Shown: piece after piece, positions 25,195 through 34,450 of the stretch
Layout: every line of letters starts with the position of its first letter
Numbering within the stretch: position 1 is the stretch's first letter
Assembly (NCBI RefSeq): GCF_024267675.1
Contig: NZ_JALDYX010000021.1
Span: forward strand, 18,933-82,932
Origin: Marinobacterium sedimentorum
GTDB taxonomy: Bacteria > Pseudomonadota > Gammaproteobacteria > Pseudomonadales > Balneatricaceae
Length of the DNA: 64,000 bases
Direction: 5' to 3'
The notes under the pieces: model-generated
Seen by the model: only the letters and a program-made list of their open reading frames with translations
What the model was told of the DNA's origin: nothing
Database searches by the model: none
Program-made: the position numbers and the translations under genes

Positions 25195-25867
25195 CTGGGT
25201 GCTTCTCCCTCAAATCCCTGTCTAGCTGTTGCAGTCGTTCGACGGTGCCCACATCCACCCAGCAGCCGTCATGATATTCACCTGTCACCCGCCCCCGCGC
25301 GATCGCATCGCGCAGCAGTGGCGCCAGCGCAAAGGCGCCGGCCGTGCAGCCGGCATAGAGTGCCGCCGACTGCACACTGACCCCGCTAAAGGTATAGCGT
25401 TCCATCCCCTGAGCCTCGATACGCCCCTGCGCCAGAGCAAAATCCCCCGCAGGGTTGTGCACGGGATTGCCCACCAGCACCAGATGGGCCTCACCACTGA
25501 GCACGCGGGGCAGGTGGCTGAGCGGATAGTCCGTGAAAACATCACCGTTTACCACCACAAAGGGGCTGCCGTGCGGGGAAAGCCAGTCCAGCACACGAAA
25601 AATGCCGCCGCCGGTTTCCAGTGGCTCGCCTTCGGCGGAATAGCAGATGCGGGCGCCGTAACGGGCACCCTCCCCCAGATAGGCCTCTATTTGGGCGCCG
25701 AGCCAGGCGTGGTTGATGATTATCTCGTCAAAACCCGCCGCCACCAGCCGCTCGATATGGTATTCGATCAGCGCCTTGCCGCCGACGCGCAGCAGCGGCT
25801 TGGGCGTGGTCAAGGTGAGCGGACGCATCCGCGTACCGAGGCCCGCCGCCAGTATCATGGCTCTCAT
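25184..25867 (-). CDS. murU: N-acetylmuramate alpha-1-phosphate uridylyltransferase
   Basis: 227-residue nucleotidyltransferase of the cell-wall recycling pathway that makes UDP-MurNAc from MurNAc-1-phosphate. The N-terminus MRAMILAAGLGTRMRPLT contains the GxGxRxxPLT motif, followed by KPLLRVGGKALIEYHIERL and the metal-binding VNGDVFTDYP. The start at 25867 overlaps the amgK stop by 4 bp (ATGA); an upstream ATG at 25879 is less likely. The bypass lets the cell rebuild peptidoglycan precursors without the de novo MurA step. Confidence 0.92.
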   Translation of the reverse strand: MRAMILAAGLGTRMRPLTLTTPKPLLRVGGKALIEYHIERLVAAGFDEIIINHAWLGAQIEAYLGEGARYGARICYSAEGEPLETGGGIFRVLDWLSPHGSPFVVVNGDVFTDYPLSHLPRVLSGEAHLVLVGNPVHNPAGDFALAQGRIEAQGMERYTFSGVSVQSAALYAGCTAGAFALAPLLRDAIARGRVTGEYHDGCWVDVGTVERLQQLDRDLREKHPDGN

Positions 25868-26922
25868 CGTTGCAGCCACCGCCTGATCGCATCAGCCTCA
25901 AACTGGCCCGACGCCGCCATGGCCGGTATGACCCGCTGGCGCAGCCACTGGGCCTGGGCATCAAATTCGGGGTAGGCGTCCGCCACCTGCTGGATATAAC
26001 CCAGGGTGCGGGGCACATCGACCAGATAGTTCGGTTTACCGTCCCGCAGTTTCAGACGGGCAAAAATGCCCAGGGCCTTGAGGTGGCGCTGCATGCCCAT
26101 CAAGTCAAACCAGCTGCGAAACAGCTCATCGTCGTAGGTTTCCATCAGCCCTGCCCGCGCCAGCACCTGGCCGAAGCGTGCCATCCACTCGTACACCTTG
26201 GCGGGGGGCCAGTCGATATAGCAGTCGCGCAGCAGGGATACCAGGTCATAGGTTACAGGCCCGATGACCGCGCCCTGAAAATCGATCACACCGGGGGTTG
26301 TTTCCCGGCTCACCATGAGATTGCGCGAATGAAAGTCCCGGTGCACGCACACCTGGGGCTGCGCCAGGGCGGAATCCGCCAGCGCACTAAACAGCTGATC
26401 AAGCAGCGCCACCTCGGTCGCATCGAGCTCCAACCCCAGCAACTGCTCGACGAACCATTCGCGAAACAGGCCCATCTCGAACGTCAGCATTTTTGCATCG
26501 TAACGCGGCAACTCAGCACCGCGCCCGAGCATGACGCACTGCTGTATATGGGTCAGCGACACCAGCGCCTTGGCATAGAGCGCATCAGCATTACTCGCAT
26601 CAAGCACATCCAGATAGAGGGTATCGCCCAGATCCGACTGCAGCATGAAGCCATGGGTCAGATCGCAGGCATGAATACGTGGCACATGGATATTCAACGG
26701 CGCCCAGGCCCTGGCGATCTCGACAAACTGACGCGAATCCTCGGTCTCGGGCGGCGCGTCTACAGCAATCCAGGTCAGATTGTGGCTGTAAACCCTGAAA
26801 TAGCGCCTAAAACTGGCGTCTCCGCTTACCGGAGTCAGGCGCCAGTCGGGGGCCAGATCCACGCCTAACTGCTCAAATGCCCGCGTCACCCACGCTGTCA
26901 ATTCAACCTGACGCTGGTCCAT
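25864..26922 (-). CDS. amgK: Anomeric N-acetylmuramate/N-acetylglucosamine kinase
   Basis: 352-residue phosphotransferase-fold sugar kinase that phosphorylates MurNAc at C1 for MurU. Kinase motifs are VHRDFHSRNLMV (catalytic loop HRDFHxxN) and GVIDFQGAVIGPVTYDLVSL (metal-binding Asp). It is the first gene of amgK-murU-djlA and is divergent from lptD, sharing a 160-bp intergenic region; the same divergent arrangement occurs in Pseudomonas. Confidence 0.93.
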   Translation of the reverse strand: MDQRQVELTAWVTRAFEQLGVDLAPDWRLTPVSGDASFRRYFRVYSHNLTWIAVDAPPETEDSRQFVEIARAWAPLNIHVPRIHACDLTHGFMLQSDLGDTLYLDVLDASNADALYAKALVSLTHIQQCVMLGRGAELPRYDAKMLTFEMGLFREWFVEQLLGLELDATEVALLDQLFSALADSALAQPQVCVHRDFHSRNLMVSRETTPGVIDFQGAVIGPVTYDLVSLLRDCYIDWPPAKVYEWMARFGQVLARAGLMETYDDELFRSWFDLMGMQRHLKALGIFARLKLRDGKPNYLVDVPRTLGYIQQVADAYPEFDAQAQWLRQRVIPAMAASGQFEADAIRRWLQR

Positions 26923-27082
26923 ACTTGGAATCCTCTAGCACTGTCTCTTGCGAATGATTTATCATTCCACGTTTGGATTTAGGCTGGCACTCATTTGCGG
27001 GTGCCTCAGAGCCTCCTATGGTACCGGTGTTTGGCAAGAAACAGGAACCCGTGCTCGCAGGCTTGCAACTGGATGTGACTGA

Positions 27083-29761
27083 ATGCCTTTCTTACGACGC
27101 TCTGCTTATAAACTCTCGCTGGCGATTTCATCCGCCTTGCTTGCACCGATTTCTGCCGCCCAGACACCAGAGGCGGCGGGCTGGGATTGCGCCCAGACGG
27201 CCCAGGGTCAATGGGAATGCGGCGCAGGCGCGGCCAGCGCCGACGCAGATGCAGCAGCTAAAGCCCCTGCAGCGACGGCAACGGCAACCCCGGCACCCGC
27301 CGCTGCGCCGGCGCGGCCTGCCGCCCGCGTGATGGCCGCGCCCGAAACACTGGCGGCCCCCACGGCGGCGGCCCCTGCTACAGCAGCGGCAACGGCGCCT
27401 GTGGCGCGCCCGGACGCCGCATCCCCGGACGCTCCCGCAGAGGAAACCGCCTCGCAAGCAGCCGCTCCCCTGCCCCCTATAGAGGAAAAGGGGCAGACAG
27501 CCGCCGGCGCTGAGCTTGCGCGCGCGCAGCAGCAACAAATCGTCAACCCCTACGCCCATCTCGACTGGTACCCCTACGCCCCTGGCGAGCACACAGGGCT
27601 GTGCCGGGGCCGTTATATAGAGCCGGAGATGGACGTGGCCGATGGCGACACGCCTTTCAACCTGCAGCGCGTGCTGATCGCCGCATCCAGTTCCCAGAGT
27701 GAACTGGGCGGTCTGACCCGGCTTGAAGGCGGCGTCCAGGTCACTCAGGGCGGGCGACAGTTGAGCAGCGCCTATGCCGAATACGACCAGATTACCCAGT
27801 TGGTGCGTCTTGAGGGCGACGTACGCTACCGCGAGCACGGCCTGCTCCTGGTCAGCGACGCCGCCCAGACCAACCTCAACAATCTGGAAACCATTTTTTC
27901 CGAGTCGGAGTATGTGCTGCACCCCCAGCATATCCGCGGCAATGCCGAGCGCATTCTGCGCCTCGAAGACGGCCGCATCCGCATTGAAGATGGCTCCTAC
28001 ACCCAGTGCGAACCGGGCAACAGCAGCTGGCAGCTGGCAGCCGACAGCATCGTGCTGAACCCCAACACCGGCTTTGGTGAAGCCCGCGGCGCTGTGCTGG
28101 AGATCCTGGACGTACCTGTACTGTACATGCCGTACTTCTATTTCCCGATCGATGATCGCCGCGTCACCGGCTTCCTCTACCCGGCCATCGGCTATTCCAG
28201 CAGCGAAGGCATCGACATTGCTGCACCCTACTACTTCAACCTGGCGCCCAACTACGATGACACCTTCACGCCGCGCCTGCTGGGCGAACGCGGCCTGATT
28301 CTGGAAAACGAATTCCGCTACATGAATCGCTGGTCCCAGACCGTGCTAAGCAACGCGGTACTGGTCAACGACGACAAAACCGGCAAAGACCGCTGGCTGC
28401 TGGGTGTCGATCACGAAGGAACGCCCTGGGACGGCTGGCAGAGTTATATCGACTACACCGCGGTCAGCGATGTGGACTATTTCGATGATCTGGATCCGAC
28501 CAACCTGGATGTCGGCTATGCCAGTCACCTCAACAAGCTCGGCGAACTGCGCTACGACACCCAGAACTGGAGCTTTATTGCCCGGACTCACGCCTATCAG
28601 TCCCTCACCACCAGCGAAAAGTCGCCCTACCGCCGCCTGCCGCAGTTCCTGCTTGAAGGCCAGGTACCGGAACTCCCCGCCGGGCTTGAAGCCGATTACA
28701 GCGCTGAGTACGTGCGTTTTGACCGCGACAAAAGTGACCCGCTGCTCAGCCTCGCCGACCAGGTACAGGGCGATCGCGTTCACCTGAGCCCAGGTGTGAG
28801 CCTGCCGCTAGAAGGCAGCTGGGGCTATATCAAGCCGGCGGTAAAGCTCTGGAGCACCCAGTACCAGCTCGACAACCAGCTGGCAGGGCTGGATGATAAC
28901 CCCAGCGTCAATACGCTCATTACCAGCCTGGACACGGGCCTGACCTTCGAGCGCCAGGCAAACTTCGACAGCCGCAGCTACACCCAAACCCTTGAGCCGC
29001 GGCTGTTCTACCTCTATGTGCCTGAGGAAGACCAGTCTGATATTCCCGCCTTCGATACCACGGAGCTGGATTTTCGCTACGACAGCCTGTTCCGCAACAA
29101 CCGTTTCAGCGGCCGCGACCGCATAGGCGACGCCAACCAGCTCAGCCTGGGTCTGGCCAGCAAGTTCTACGACGACACCGGCCGCGAGCGCTTCGGTGTG
29201 GCGCTGGGCCAGGCGTACTACTTCGATGACCGCACGGTACAGCTCGACAGCAGCACGCCTGCGGATACCGAGAGCACGTCCAACTTCGTCACCAAGATTG
29301 ACTGGAGTCTGACCACGGACCTGCGCGTCAGTCACGACAGTGAGCTCGACAAGGACAGCCTCAAGGCCGTGGCCCAGAACTACCGCCTGACGTTCTCGCC
29401 CAACGACGACCGACTGGTTTACGCCAGCTACCGCGACCATGAAACTGAACGCCAGCAAGCCGACTTCGGCCTGCGCTGGCCCATCAACCCGCAGTGGAAC
29501 CTGCTGGCACGCTGGCGCGAAGACTTGATGGCAGGCGACACCCTTGACGCCCTGCTGGGGGTCGAATACAAGGACTGCTGCTGGAAGGTGCGCCTGGGAG
29601 TACGGCAATGGGCTGACGACAACGACGGCGCCCGCACCACCAATGAGGCCGTCATGCTGCAATTTGTACTTCGTGGTCTGGGATCTGTCGGCGACGACAA
29701 TACCACCCGGTTTATCAGAGAAATTACCGGATTTAACGAGGATAAGGATAATGAGTTTTAA
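27083..29761 (+). CDS. lptD: LPS-assembly outer-membrane protein LptD
   Basis: 892-residue outer-membrane beta-barrel that inserts LPS into the outer leaflet with LptE. The N-terminus has a signal peptide (LSLAISSALLAPISAAQ). The OstA/LptA-like domain follows at about residues 180-330 (GGVQVTQGGRQLSSAYAEYD, ENGxx-like EDGSYTQCEPGN), then the barrel. Cysteines in WDCAQ, WECG, and the paired CC in YKDCCWKV fit the disulfide pattern that LptD needs for maturation. An unusual Ala/Pro/Thr-rich segment occupies about residues 45-130. It overlaps surA by 11 bp. Confidence 0.97.
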   Translation: MPFLRRSAYKLSLAISSALLAPISAAQTPEAAGWDCAQTAQGQWECGAGAASADADAAAKAPAATATATPAPAAAPARPAARVMAAPETLAAPTAAAPATAAATAPVARPDAASPDAPAEETASQAAAPLPPIEEKGQTAAGAELARAQQQQIVNPYAHLDWYPYAPGEHTGLCRGRYIEPEMDVADGDTPFNLQRVLIAASSSQSELGGLTRLEGGVQVTQGGRQLSSAYAEYDQITQLVRLEGDVRYREHGLLLVSDAAQTNLNNLETIFSESEYVLHPQHIRGNAERILRLEDGRIRIEDGSYTQCEPGNSSWQLAADSIVLNPNTGFGEARGAVLEILDVPVLYMPYFYFPIDDRRVTGFLYPAIGYSSSEGIDIAAPYYFNLAPNYDDTFTPRLLGERGLILENEFRYMNRWSQTVLSNAVLVNDDKTGKDRWLLGVDHEGTPWDGWQSYIDYTAVSDVDYFDDLDPTNLDVGYASHLNKLGELRYDTQNWSFIARTHAYQSLTTSEKSPYRRLPQFLLEGQVPELPAGLEADYSAEYVRFDRDKSDPLLSLADQVQGDRVHLSPGVSLPLEGSWGYIKPAVKLWSTQYQLDNQLAGLDDNPSVNTLITSLDTGLTFERQANFDSRSYTQTLEPRLFYLYVPEEDQSDIPAFDTTELDFRYDSLFRNNRFSGRDRIGDANQLSLGLASKFYDDTGRERFGVALGQAYYFDDRTVQLDSSTPADTESTSNFVTKIDWSLTTDLRVSHDSELDKDSLKAVAQNYRLTFSPNDDRLVYASYRDHETERQQADFGLRWPINPQWNLLARWREDLMAGDTLDALLGVEYKDCCWKVRLGVRQWADDNDGARTTNEAVMLQFVLRGLGSVGDDNTTRFIREITGFNEDKDNEF

Positions 29762-31052
29762 GCAATCCCTGCGCCGCTGCGTGCTGCCGCTGCTGTCTGC
29801 GACACTGCTCAGCGCCAGCGTCAGCGCCCAGGCCGAGCCAGTACTGCTCGACCGCATCGTTGCCATCGTCAATGACGACGTCATCATGCAGAGTGAACTG
29901 GACAACCGTGCTGCGGTTATCCGCGCCCAGCTGAGTGCCAATCAGACCCGCCTGCCGTCCGAGGAAATTCTCAATCGCCAGGTACTTGACCGCCTGATCA
30001 TCGACAGCATACAGCTGCAGATCGCCCAGCAGCAGGGCCTGAAGATCTCCGACCGTCAGCTCAACGAAACCCTCGAGCAGGTGGCCAGCCGCAACGGCAT
30101 GACGCTGGCGCAGTTCCGTGAAGCCCTGATCGCCGAGGGCCAGGACTACAACTCGGCACGCGAGCAGATTCGCGACGAGCTGCTGCTGACCCAGGTCCAG
30201 CAGAGCAGCGTCAACCGCCGCATCCGCGTCTCCGAACAGGAAGTGCAGAACTTCCTCGCCTCAGAGCAGGGCAAGGACGCCATCAGCCCCGACTACCTGC
30301 TCAGCAACATCCTGATCGCCATTCCCGAGCAGGCGACACCCACTATGCTCAGCAACGCCGAGCGCAAGGCGCTGGATATCTTCCAGCAGCTGCGCAAGGG
30401 TGCCGACTTCGCCGAAACCGCCGTCGCCAACTCCAACGCCCAGAACGCCCTTAACGGCGGCGATCTTGGCTGGCGCAAGGCCTCGGAACTGCCGGAGGTG
30501 ATCGCCACCATCGCCGGCACCCTGGCGCCGGGCGATTTCAGCAAGCCGGTCAAGACCTCATCGGGCTACATCATCGTGCAGCTGCGTGACACCCGGGGCG
30601 GCCAGTCCGCCCTGGTCGAGCAGACGCAGGTGAGCCATATACTGCTCAAGCCCACCGAAATTCGCAGTGAAGCTCAAACCCGCAGTCGCATAGAAGACCT
30701 GTCGGTACGTTTGCGCAACGGCGAACCCTTCGAGCAGCTGGCCCGGCAGTACAGCGACGACAGCGTCAGCGGCTCACTCGGCGGCGACCTGGGCTGGACC
30801 CAGGACGGCCAGATGGTGCCCGAATTCGAACAGGTCATGAAAAACACCCCCAATGGCCAGTTCAGCACGCCCTTCGAGTCCCGCTTTGGCTGGCATATAC
30901 TCTGGGTACGCGATAGACGCACCCAGGACATGGGCGACGAACTGCGCGAAAACCGCGCCCGTTTTAGCATTCGCCAGCGCAAGTTCAACGAAGAGCTGAC
31001 CACCTGGTTGCGGGAAATTCGCGCCCAGGCCTACGTTGAGCTGAAACTCTGA
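29751..31052 (+). CDS. surA: Periplasmic peptidyl-prolyl isomerase/chaperone SurA
   Basis: 433-residue periplasmic chaperone for outer-membrane proteins, including LptD. It has a signal peptide (LPLLSATLLSASVSAQA), the SurA N-domain (LLDRIVAIVNDDVIMQSEL) and two parvulin domains, each with a GGDLGW motif (about residues 235 and 345). The start at 29751 lies inside the lptD 3' end and has a GAGGATAAGGATA ribosome-binding region; the longer open frame upstream is not similar to the family. Confidence 0.96.
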   Translation: MSFKQSLRRCVLPLLSATLLSASVSAQAEPVLLDRIVAIVNDDVIMQSELDNRAAVIRAQLSANQTRLPSEEILNRQVLDRLIIDSIQLQIAQQQGLKISDRQLNETLEQVASRNGMTLAQFREALIAEGQDYNSAREQIRDELLLTQVQQSSVNRRIRVSEQEVQNFLASEQGKDAISPDYLLSNILIAIPEQATPTMLSNAERKALDIFQQLRKGADFAETAVANSNAQNALNGGDLGWRKASELPEVIATIAGTLAPGDFSKPVKTSSGYIIVQLRDTRGGQSALVEQTQVSHILLKPTEIRSEAQTRSRIEDLSVRLRNGEPFEQLARQYSDDSVSGSLGGDLGWTQDGQMVPEFEQVMKNTPNGQFSTPFESRFGWHILWVRDRRTQDMGDELRENRARFSIRQRKFNEELTTWLREIRAQAYVELKL

Positions 31053-31063
31053 GGCCGCTGCAC

Positions 31064-32077
31064 GTGACTTTCCAGACTGTTAGGCGCCTGGCGATCACGC
31101 CGGGCGAGCCCGCCGGTATTGGCCCGGACCTCTGTATCCAGATCGCACAGCAGGGCCACCCCCATGAGCTGGTCGCCGTGTGCGACCCTGATCTGCTGCG
31201 CCAGCGCGCCGAACAGCTGCAGCTGCCAGTCAGCATAGAACTGTTTGACCCCAGCGCAGCGCCTGGGCCAAGCCTCGCCCGCACCCTGAAGGTATTGCCG
31301 GTGCCGCTGGCCGCGACCGCCAGGGCCGGCCAGCTCGACCCCCGCAATGCCGCCTATGTACTGCAGACGCTGGAGCTCGCCACCCGCGGTTGCCAGCAGG
31401 GCCTGTTCGATGCCCTGGTCACAGCCCCGGTACACAAGGGCGTGATCAACGATGCCGGCGTGCCCTTCAGCGGACACACCGAACTGCTGGAGCAACTCAC
31501 CGGCAGCGACAAGGTCGTGATGATGCTGGCCACCGAAGGCCTGCGCGTCGCCCTGGCCACCACCCACCTGCCTCTGCGCGATGTCGCCGATGCCATAACG
31601 GCACCGCTGCTGGAGCAGGTACTGCAGGTGCTGCACCAGGACCTGATCCATTCGTTCGGCATCTCGGACCCCCGTATCCTTGTGGCCGGCCTCAACCCCC
31701 ACGCGGGCGAAGGCGGCCACCTGGGGCGCGAAGAGATCGACATCATCGAGCCTGCGCTGGAGCGCCTGCGCGCCCAGGGCATGCGCCTGAGCGGCCCGCT
31801 GCCGGCCGACACACTGTTTAACGAAAAATACCTGAGCCAGGCGGATGCCGTACTGGCGATGTATCACGACCAGGGGTTGCCCGTACTCAAGTACAAGGGT
31901 TTTGGCAACGCCGTCAATATCACCCTGGGGATGCCGATCATCCGCACCTCGGTTGATCACGGCACCGCCCTGGACCTGGCTGGCAGCGGCAACGCCGGCT
32001 GTGGCAGCCTCAAGGCCGCCATCGACTGCGCCGCACTCATGGCCAGCCACCGCCACCTTACCCCTGAGGATTCATGA
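31064..32077 (+). CDS. pdxA: 4-hydroxythreonine-4-phosphate dehydrogenase
   Basis: 337-residue enzyme of pyridoxal-5'-phosphate synthesis. Signatures are LAITPGEPAGIGPDL, VTAPVHKGVIN, FSGHTELLE, the metal-binding LNPHAGEGGHLGREE and YHDQGLPVLKYKGFG. The start is a GTG at 31064, 11 bp after surA. Its stop overlaps rsmA by 4 bp, consistent with one long operon from lptD to cca. Confidence 0.96.
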   Translation: MTFQTVRRLAITPGEPAGIGPDLCIQIAQQGHPHELVAVCDPDLLRQRAEQLQLPVSIELFDPSAAPGPSLARTLKVLPVPLAATARAGQLDPRNAAYVLQTLELATRGCQQGLFDALVTAPVHKGVINDAGVPFSGHTELLEQLTGSDKVVMMLATEGLRVALATTHLPLRDVADAITAPLLEQVLQVLHQDLIHSFGISDPRILVAGLNPHAGEGGHLGREEIDIIEPALERLRAQGMRLSGPLPADTLFNEKYLSQADAVLAMYHDQGLPVLKYKGFGNAVNITLGMPIIRTSVDHGTALDLAGSGNAGCGSLKAAIDCAALMASHRHLTPEDS

Positions 32078-32898
32078 GTAAAAAACCCGCTGGCCACAAG
32101 GCCCGTAAACGATTTGGCCAGAACTTCCTGCATGATCAGGGCATCATTCGCCAGATCATCCGTTCAATTTCGCCGCGCGAAGGCCAGCACATAGTAGAGA
32201 TAGGCCCGGGCCTCGGTGCCCTGACCGAAGAGCTGCTGGCCGAGGCCAATGCGCTGGATGCCATAGAGCTGGATCGCGACCTGATCCCGATCCTGCGTAC
32301 CAAGTTTTTCAACTACGAAGACCGTTTTCGCATCTTCGAAACCGATGCGCTCAAGTTCGACTTCGCCGAGCTGCGCACTGACGACCGGCCACTGCGGGTC
32401 GTGGGCAACCTGCCCTACAACATCTCAACGCCGCTGATCTTTCACCTGCTCAGCCATGCAGGCCTGATCCAGGACATGCACTTCATGCTGCAAAAGGAAG
32501 TCGTCGATCGTCTGGCATCGGAACCCGGCACCAGCGATTACGGCCGCCTCGGCATCATGACGCAGTACTTCTGCAAGGTTGAGCCGCTGTTTCTGGTTCC
32601 CCCCGGCGCCTTCAATCCGGCGCCCAAGGTAGACTCCGCCATTGTCCGCCTGACGCCGCATGCGGTACTGCCGCACCCGGCCATCAGCGAGCGCATGTTG
32701 CAGGATCTTCTGCGTACCGCCTTCAGCATGCGTCGCAAGACATTGCGCAACAACCTGCGCACACTGATGGATGCCGATGCCCTGAGCGCGCTTGAAATAG
32801 ACCCGGGCCTGAGACCCGAGCGGCTTACACTGGCAGAATTTGTTAGAATCAGCGATTACCTCAGCGGTATCGAAGCGGAACACCATGGAGCCGAGTAA
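32074..32898 (+). CDS. rsmA: 16S rRNA (adenine1518-N6/1519-N6)-dimethyltransferase
   Basis: 274-residue KsgA/RsmA methyltransferase that dimethylates two adenines in helix 45. The SAM-binding motif is IVEIGPGLGALTEEL, and the catalytic NLPYNIST (motif IV) is present. The N-terminus begins KARKRFGQNFLHD, typical of the family. Its 3' end overlaps the apaG start by 14 bp. Confidence 0.97.
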   Translation: MSKKPAGHKARKRFGQNFLHDQGIIRQIIRSISPREGQHIVEIGPGLGALTEELLAEANALDAIELDRDLIPILRTKFFNYEDRFRIFETDALKFDFAELRTDDRPLRVVGNLPYNISTPLIFHLLSHAGLIQDMHFMLQKEVVDRLASEPGTSDYGRLGIMTQYFCKVEPLFLVPPGAFNPAPKVDSAIVRLTPHAVLPHPAISERMLQDLLRTAFSMRRKTLRNNLRTLMDADALSALEIDPGLRPERLTLAEFVRISDYLSGIEAEHHGAE

Positions 32899-33271
32899 AT
32901 TGGGTGACAACGTTAAGATCGACGTCAAGACAAACTACCTCAGCGAACAGTCGGATCCCGACAGCAAGCGCTTTGTCTTTTCCTATCACATCACCATCAC
33001 CAACCAGGGCGCGCAAAGCGTTCAGCTGCTCAGCCGCCGCTGGCTGATTACTGATGGCAACGAGCACGTACAGGAAGTGGCCGGTGAGGGTGTGGTTGGC
33101 GAGCAACCCATGATCGAGCCCGGCGCCAGCTACAGCTACACCAGCGGCACTGTGCTGGCGACCCACGTCGGCAGCATGCAGGGGTACTACCATATGCGCA
33201 GCAACGACGGTCATGAGTTCGACGCCCCCATCGTTCCCTTCACCCTCGCCCAGCCCAACGCGCTGCACTGA
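32885..33271 (+). CDS. apaG: ApaG domain protein (Co2+/Mg2+ efflux-associated)
   Basis: 128-residue fibronectin-like ApaG protein. Family segments are FSYHITITNQGAQSVQLLSR, RRWLITDG and GVVGEQPMIEPGASYSYTSG. The start at ATG 32885 gives the usual N-terminus; the frame is open upstream within rsmA. Its cellular role is uncertain, although apaG mutants affect cobalt resistance in Salmonella. It is part of the rsmA-apaG-apaH unit found in many gammaproteobacteria. Confidence 0.95.
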   Translation: MEPSKLGDNVKIDVKTNYLSEQSDPDSKRFVFSYHITITNQGAQSVQLLSRRWLITDGNEHVQEVAGEGVVGEQPMIEPGASYSYTSGTVLATHVGSMQGYYHMRSNDGHEFDAPIVPFTLAQPNALH

Positions 33272-33282
33272 GCCGCATTGCC

Positions 33283-34140
33283 ATGGCCACCTATGCAATC
33301 GGCGATATCCAGGGCTGCTTTGACCAGCTCAAGCGCCTGCTGGAGTGCATTGGCTTTGGCGACAGCGACCAGCTCTGGCTGGCCGGTGACCTGGTCAACC
33401 GCGGCCCCAAGTCCCTCGAAACACTGCGCTTCGTCCGCAGTCTGGGGGACCGGGCCCGGGTCGTGCTGGGCAACCACGACCTGCACCTGCTCGCCATCCA
33501 TTATGGCGTGACCCAGCCCAGGCGCAGTGACACCCTGGGCCCGATCCTCGATGCGCCCGATCGCGATGAGCTGATGCACTGGCTACAGCTGCAGCCACTG
33601 CTGGTGCACGACGAGGCCCTCGACTACGTCATGGTGCACGCCGGCATCCCGCCCGACTGGTCGCTCAAGCAGGCCTGCAATCGTGCCCGGGAAGTGGAAG
33701 AGGTGCTGCAAGGACCCGAGGCCGAAACCTTTTTCCAGCACATGTACGGCAACACGCCGGATTGCTGGCGCAAGGGACTGCAGGGCTGGGACCGGCTGCG
33801 GGTGATCACCAATTACCTCACCCGCATGCGCTTTTGCGACGGCACAGGCCGGCTCGATTTCGCCGCCAAGGGCGGGCTGGAAACCCAGCCCGAAGGCTTC
33901 CGGCCCTGGTACAGTCATCCACGCAAGGCAGACGCGCAGCGCATTATTTTCGGTCACTGGGCCGCGCTGGAAGGTGGCCTGCAGCACCCGCAGCTGTTTT
34001 CACTGGATACTGGCTGCGTCTGGGGCAACCGCCTCACCGCCATGCGGCTTGAAGATCAGCGCTACTACTCCTGCGATTGCAGCGCTAATCGTAGACCCCC
34101 ATCCGGCTCCGCCAAGAAAAAGGTACTTACCAATGGATGA
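33283..34140 (+). CDS. apaH: Diadenosine tetraphosphatase (symmetrical)
   Basis: 285-residue metallophosphoesterase that hydrolyses Ap4A to two ADP and removes Np4 caps from RNA. Motifs are AIGDIQGCFDQL (GDxxG), LWLAGDLVNRGP (GDxVxRG), VVLGNHDLHLL (GNHD) and a C-terminal FGHWAAL, which together form the two-metal site. It follows apaG by 11 bp and overlaps glpE by 8 bp. Confidence 0.97.
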   Translation: MATYAIGDIQGCFDQLKRLLECIGFGDSDQLWLAGDLVNRGPKSLETLRFVRSLGDRARVVLGNHDLHLLAIHYGVTQPRRSDTLGPILDAPDRDELMHWLQLQPLLVHDEALDYVMVHAGIPPDWSLKQACNRAREVEEVLQGPEAETFFQHMYGNTPDCWRKGLQGWDRLRVITNYLTRMRFCDGTGRLDFAAKGGLETQPEGFRPWYSHPRKADAQRIIFGHWAALEGGLQHPQLFSLDTGCVWGNRLTAMRLEDQRYYSCDCSANRRPPSGSAKKKVLTNG

Positions 34141-34450
34141 ATTCAAATGCATCTCGGGCCACGAAGCCCTGGCCCTGATGGAACAGGGCGCCACCATCGC
34201 CGATATTCGCGACCCCGACAGCTTTGCCCAGAACCACATCACCAATGCGGTACAGCTGAACAACGAGAACCTGCAGGATTTCATTCGCGACAGCGACATG
34301 GACAAGCCGCTGATCGTTTGCTGCTACCACGGTTTCAGCAGCCAGAACGCCGCTGCCCAGCTGGCCCACGTCGGCTTTGATGCCGTCTACAGCCTCAACG
34401 GCGGCTTTGAAGCCTGGCAGGCAGAACATCCGGACAAGTGCAGCCGCTGA
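34133..34450 (+). CDS. glpE: Thiosulfate sulfurtransferase GlpE (rhodanese)
   Basis: 105-residue single-domain rhodanese. The active-site loop is CCYHGFSSQNAA, matching the short CxxGxxS loop of GlpE with the persulfide cysteine first in the loop; upstream is ATIADIRDPDSF. The start at ATG 34133 lies within the apaH 3' end. The stop overlaps the cca start by one base (TGATG). Confidence 0.92.
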   Translation: MDEFKCISGHEALALMEQGATIADIRDPDSFAQNHITNAVQLNNENLQDFIRDSDMDKPLIVCCYHGFSSQNAAAQLAHVGFDAVYSLNGGFEAWQAEHPDKCSR

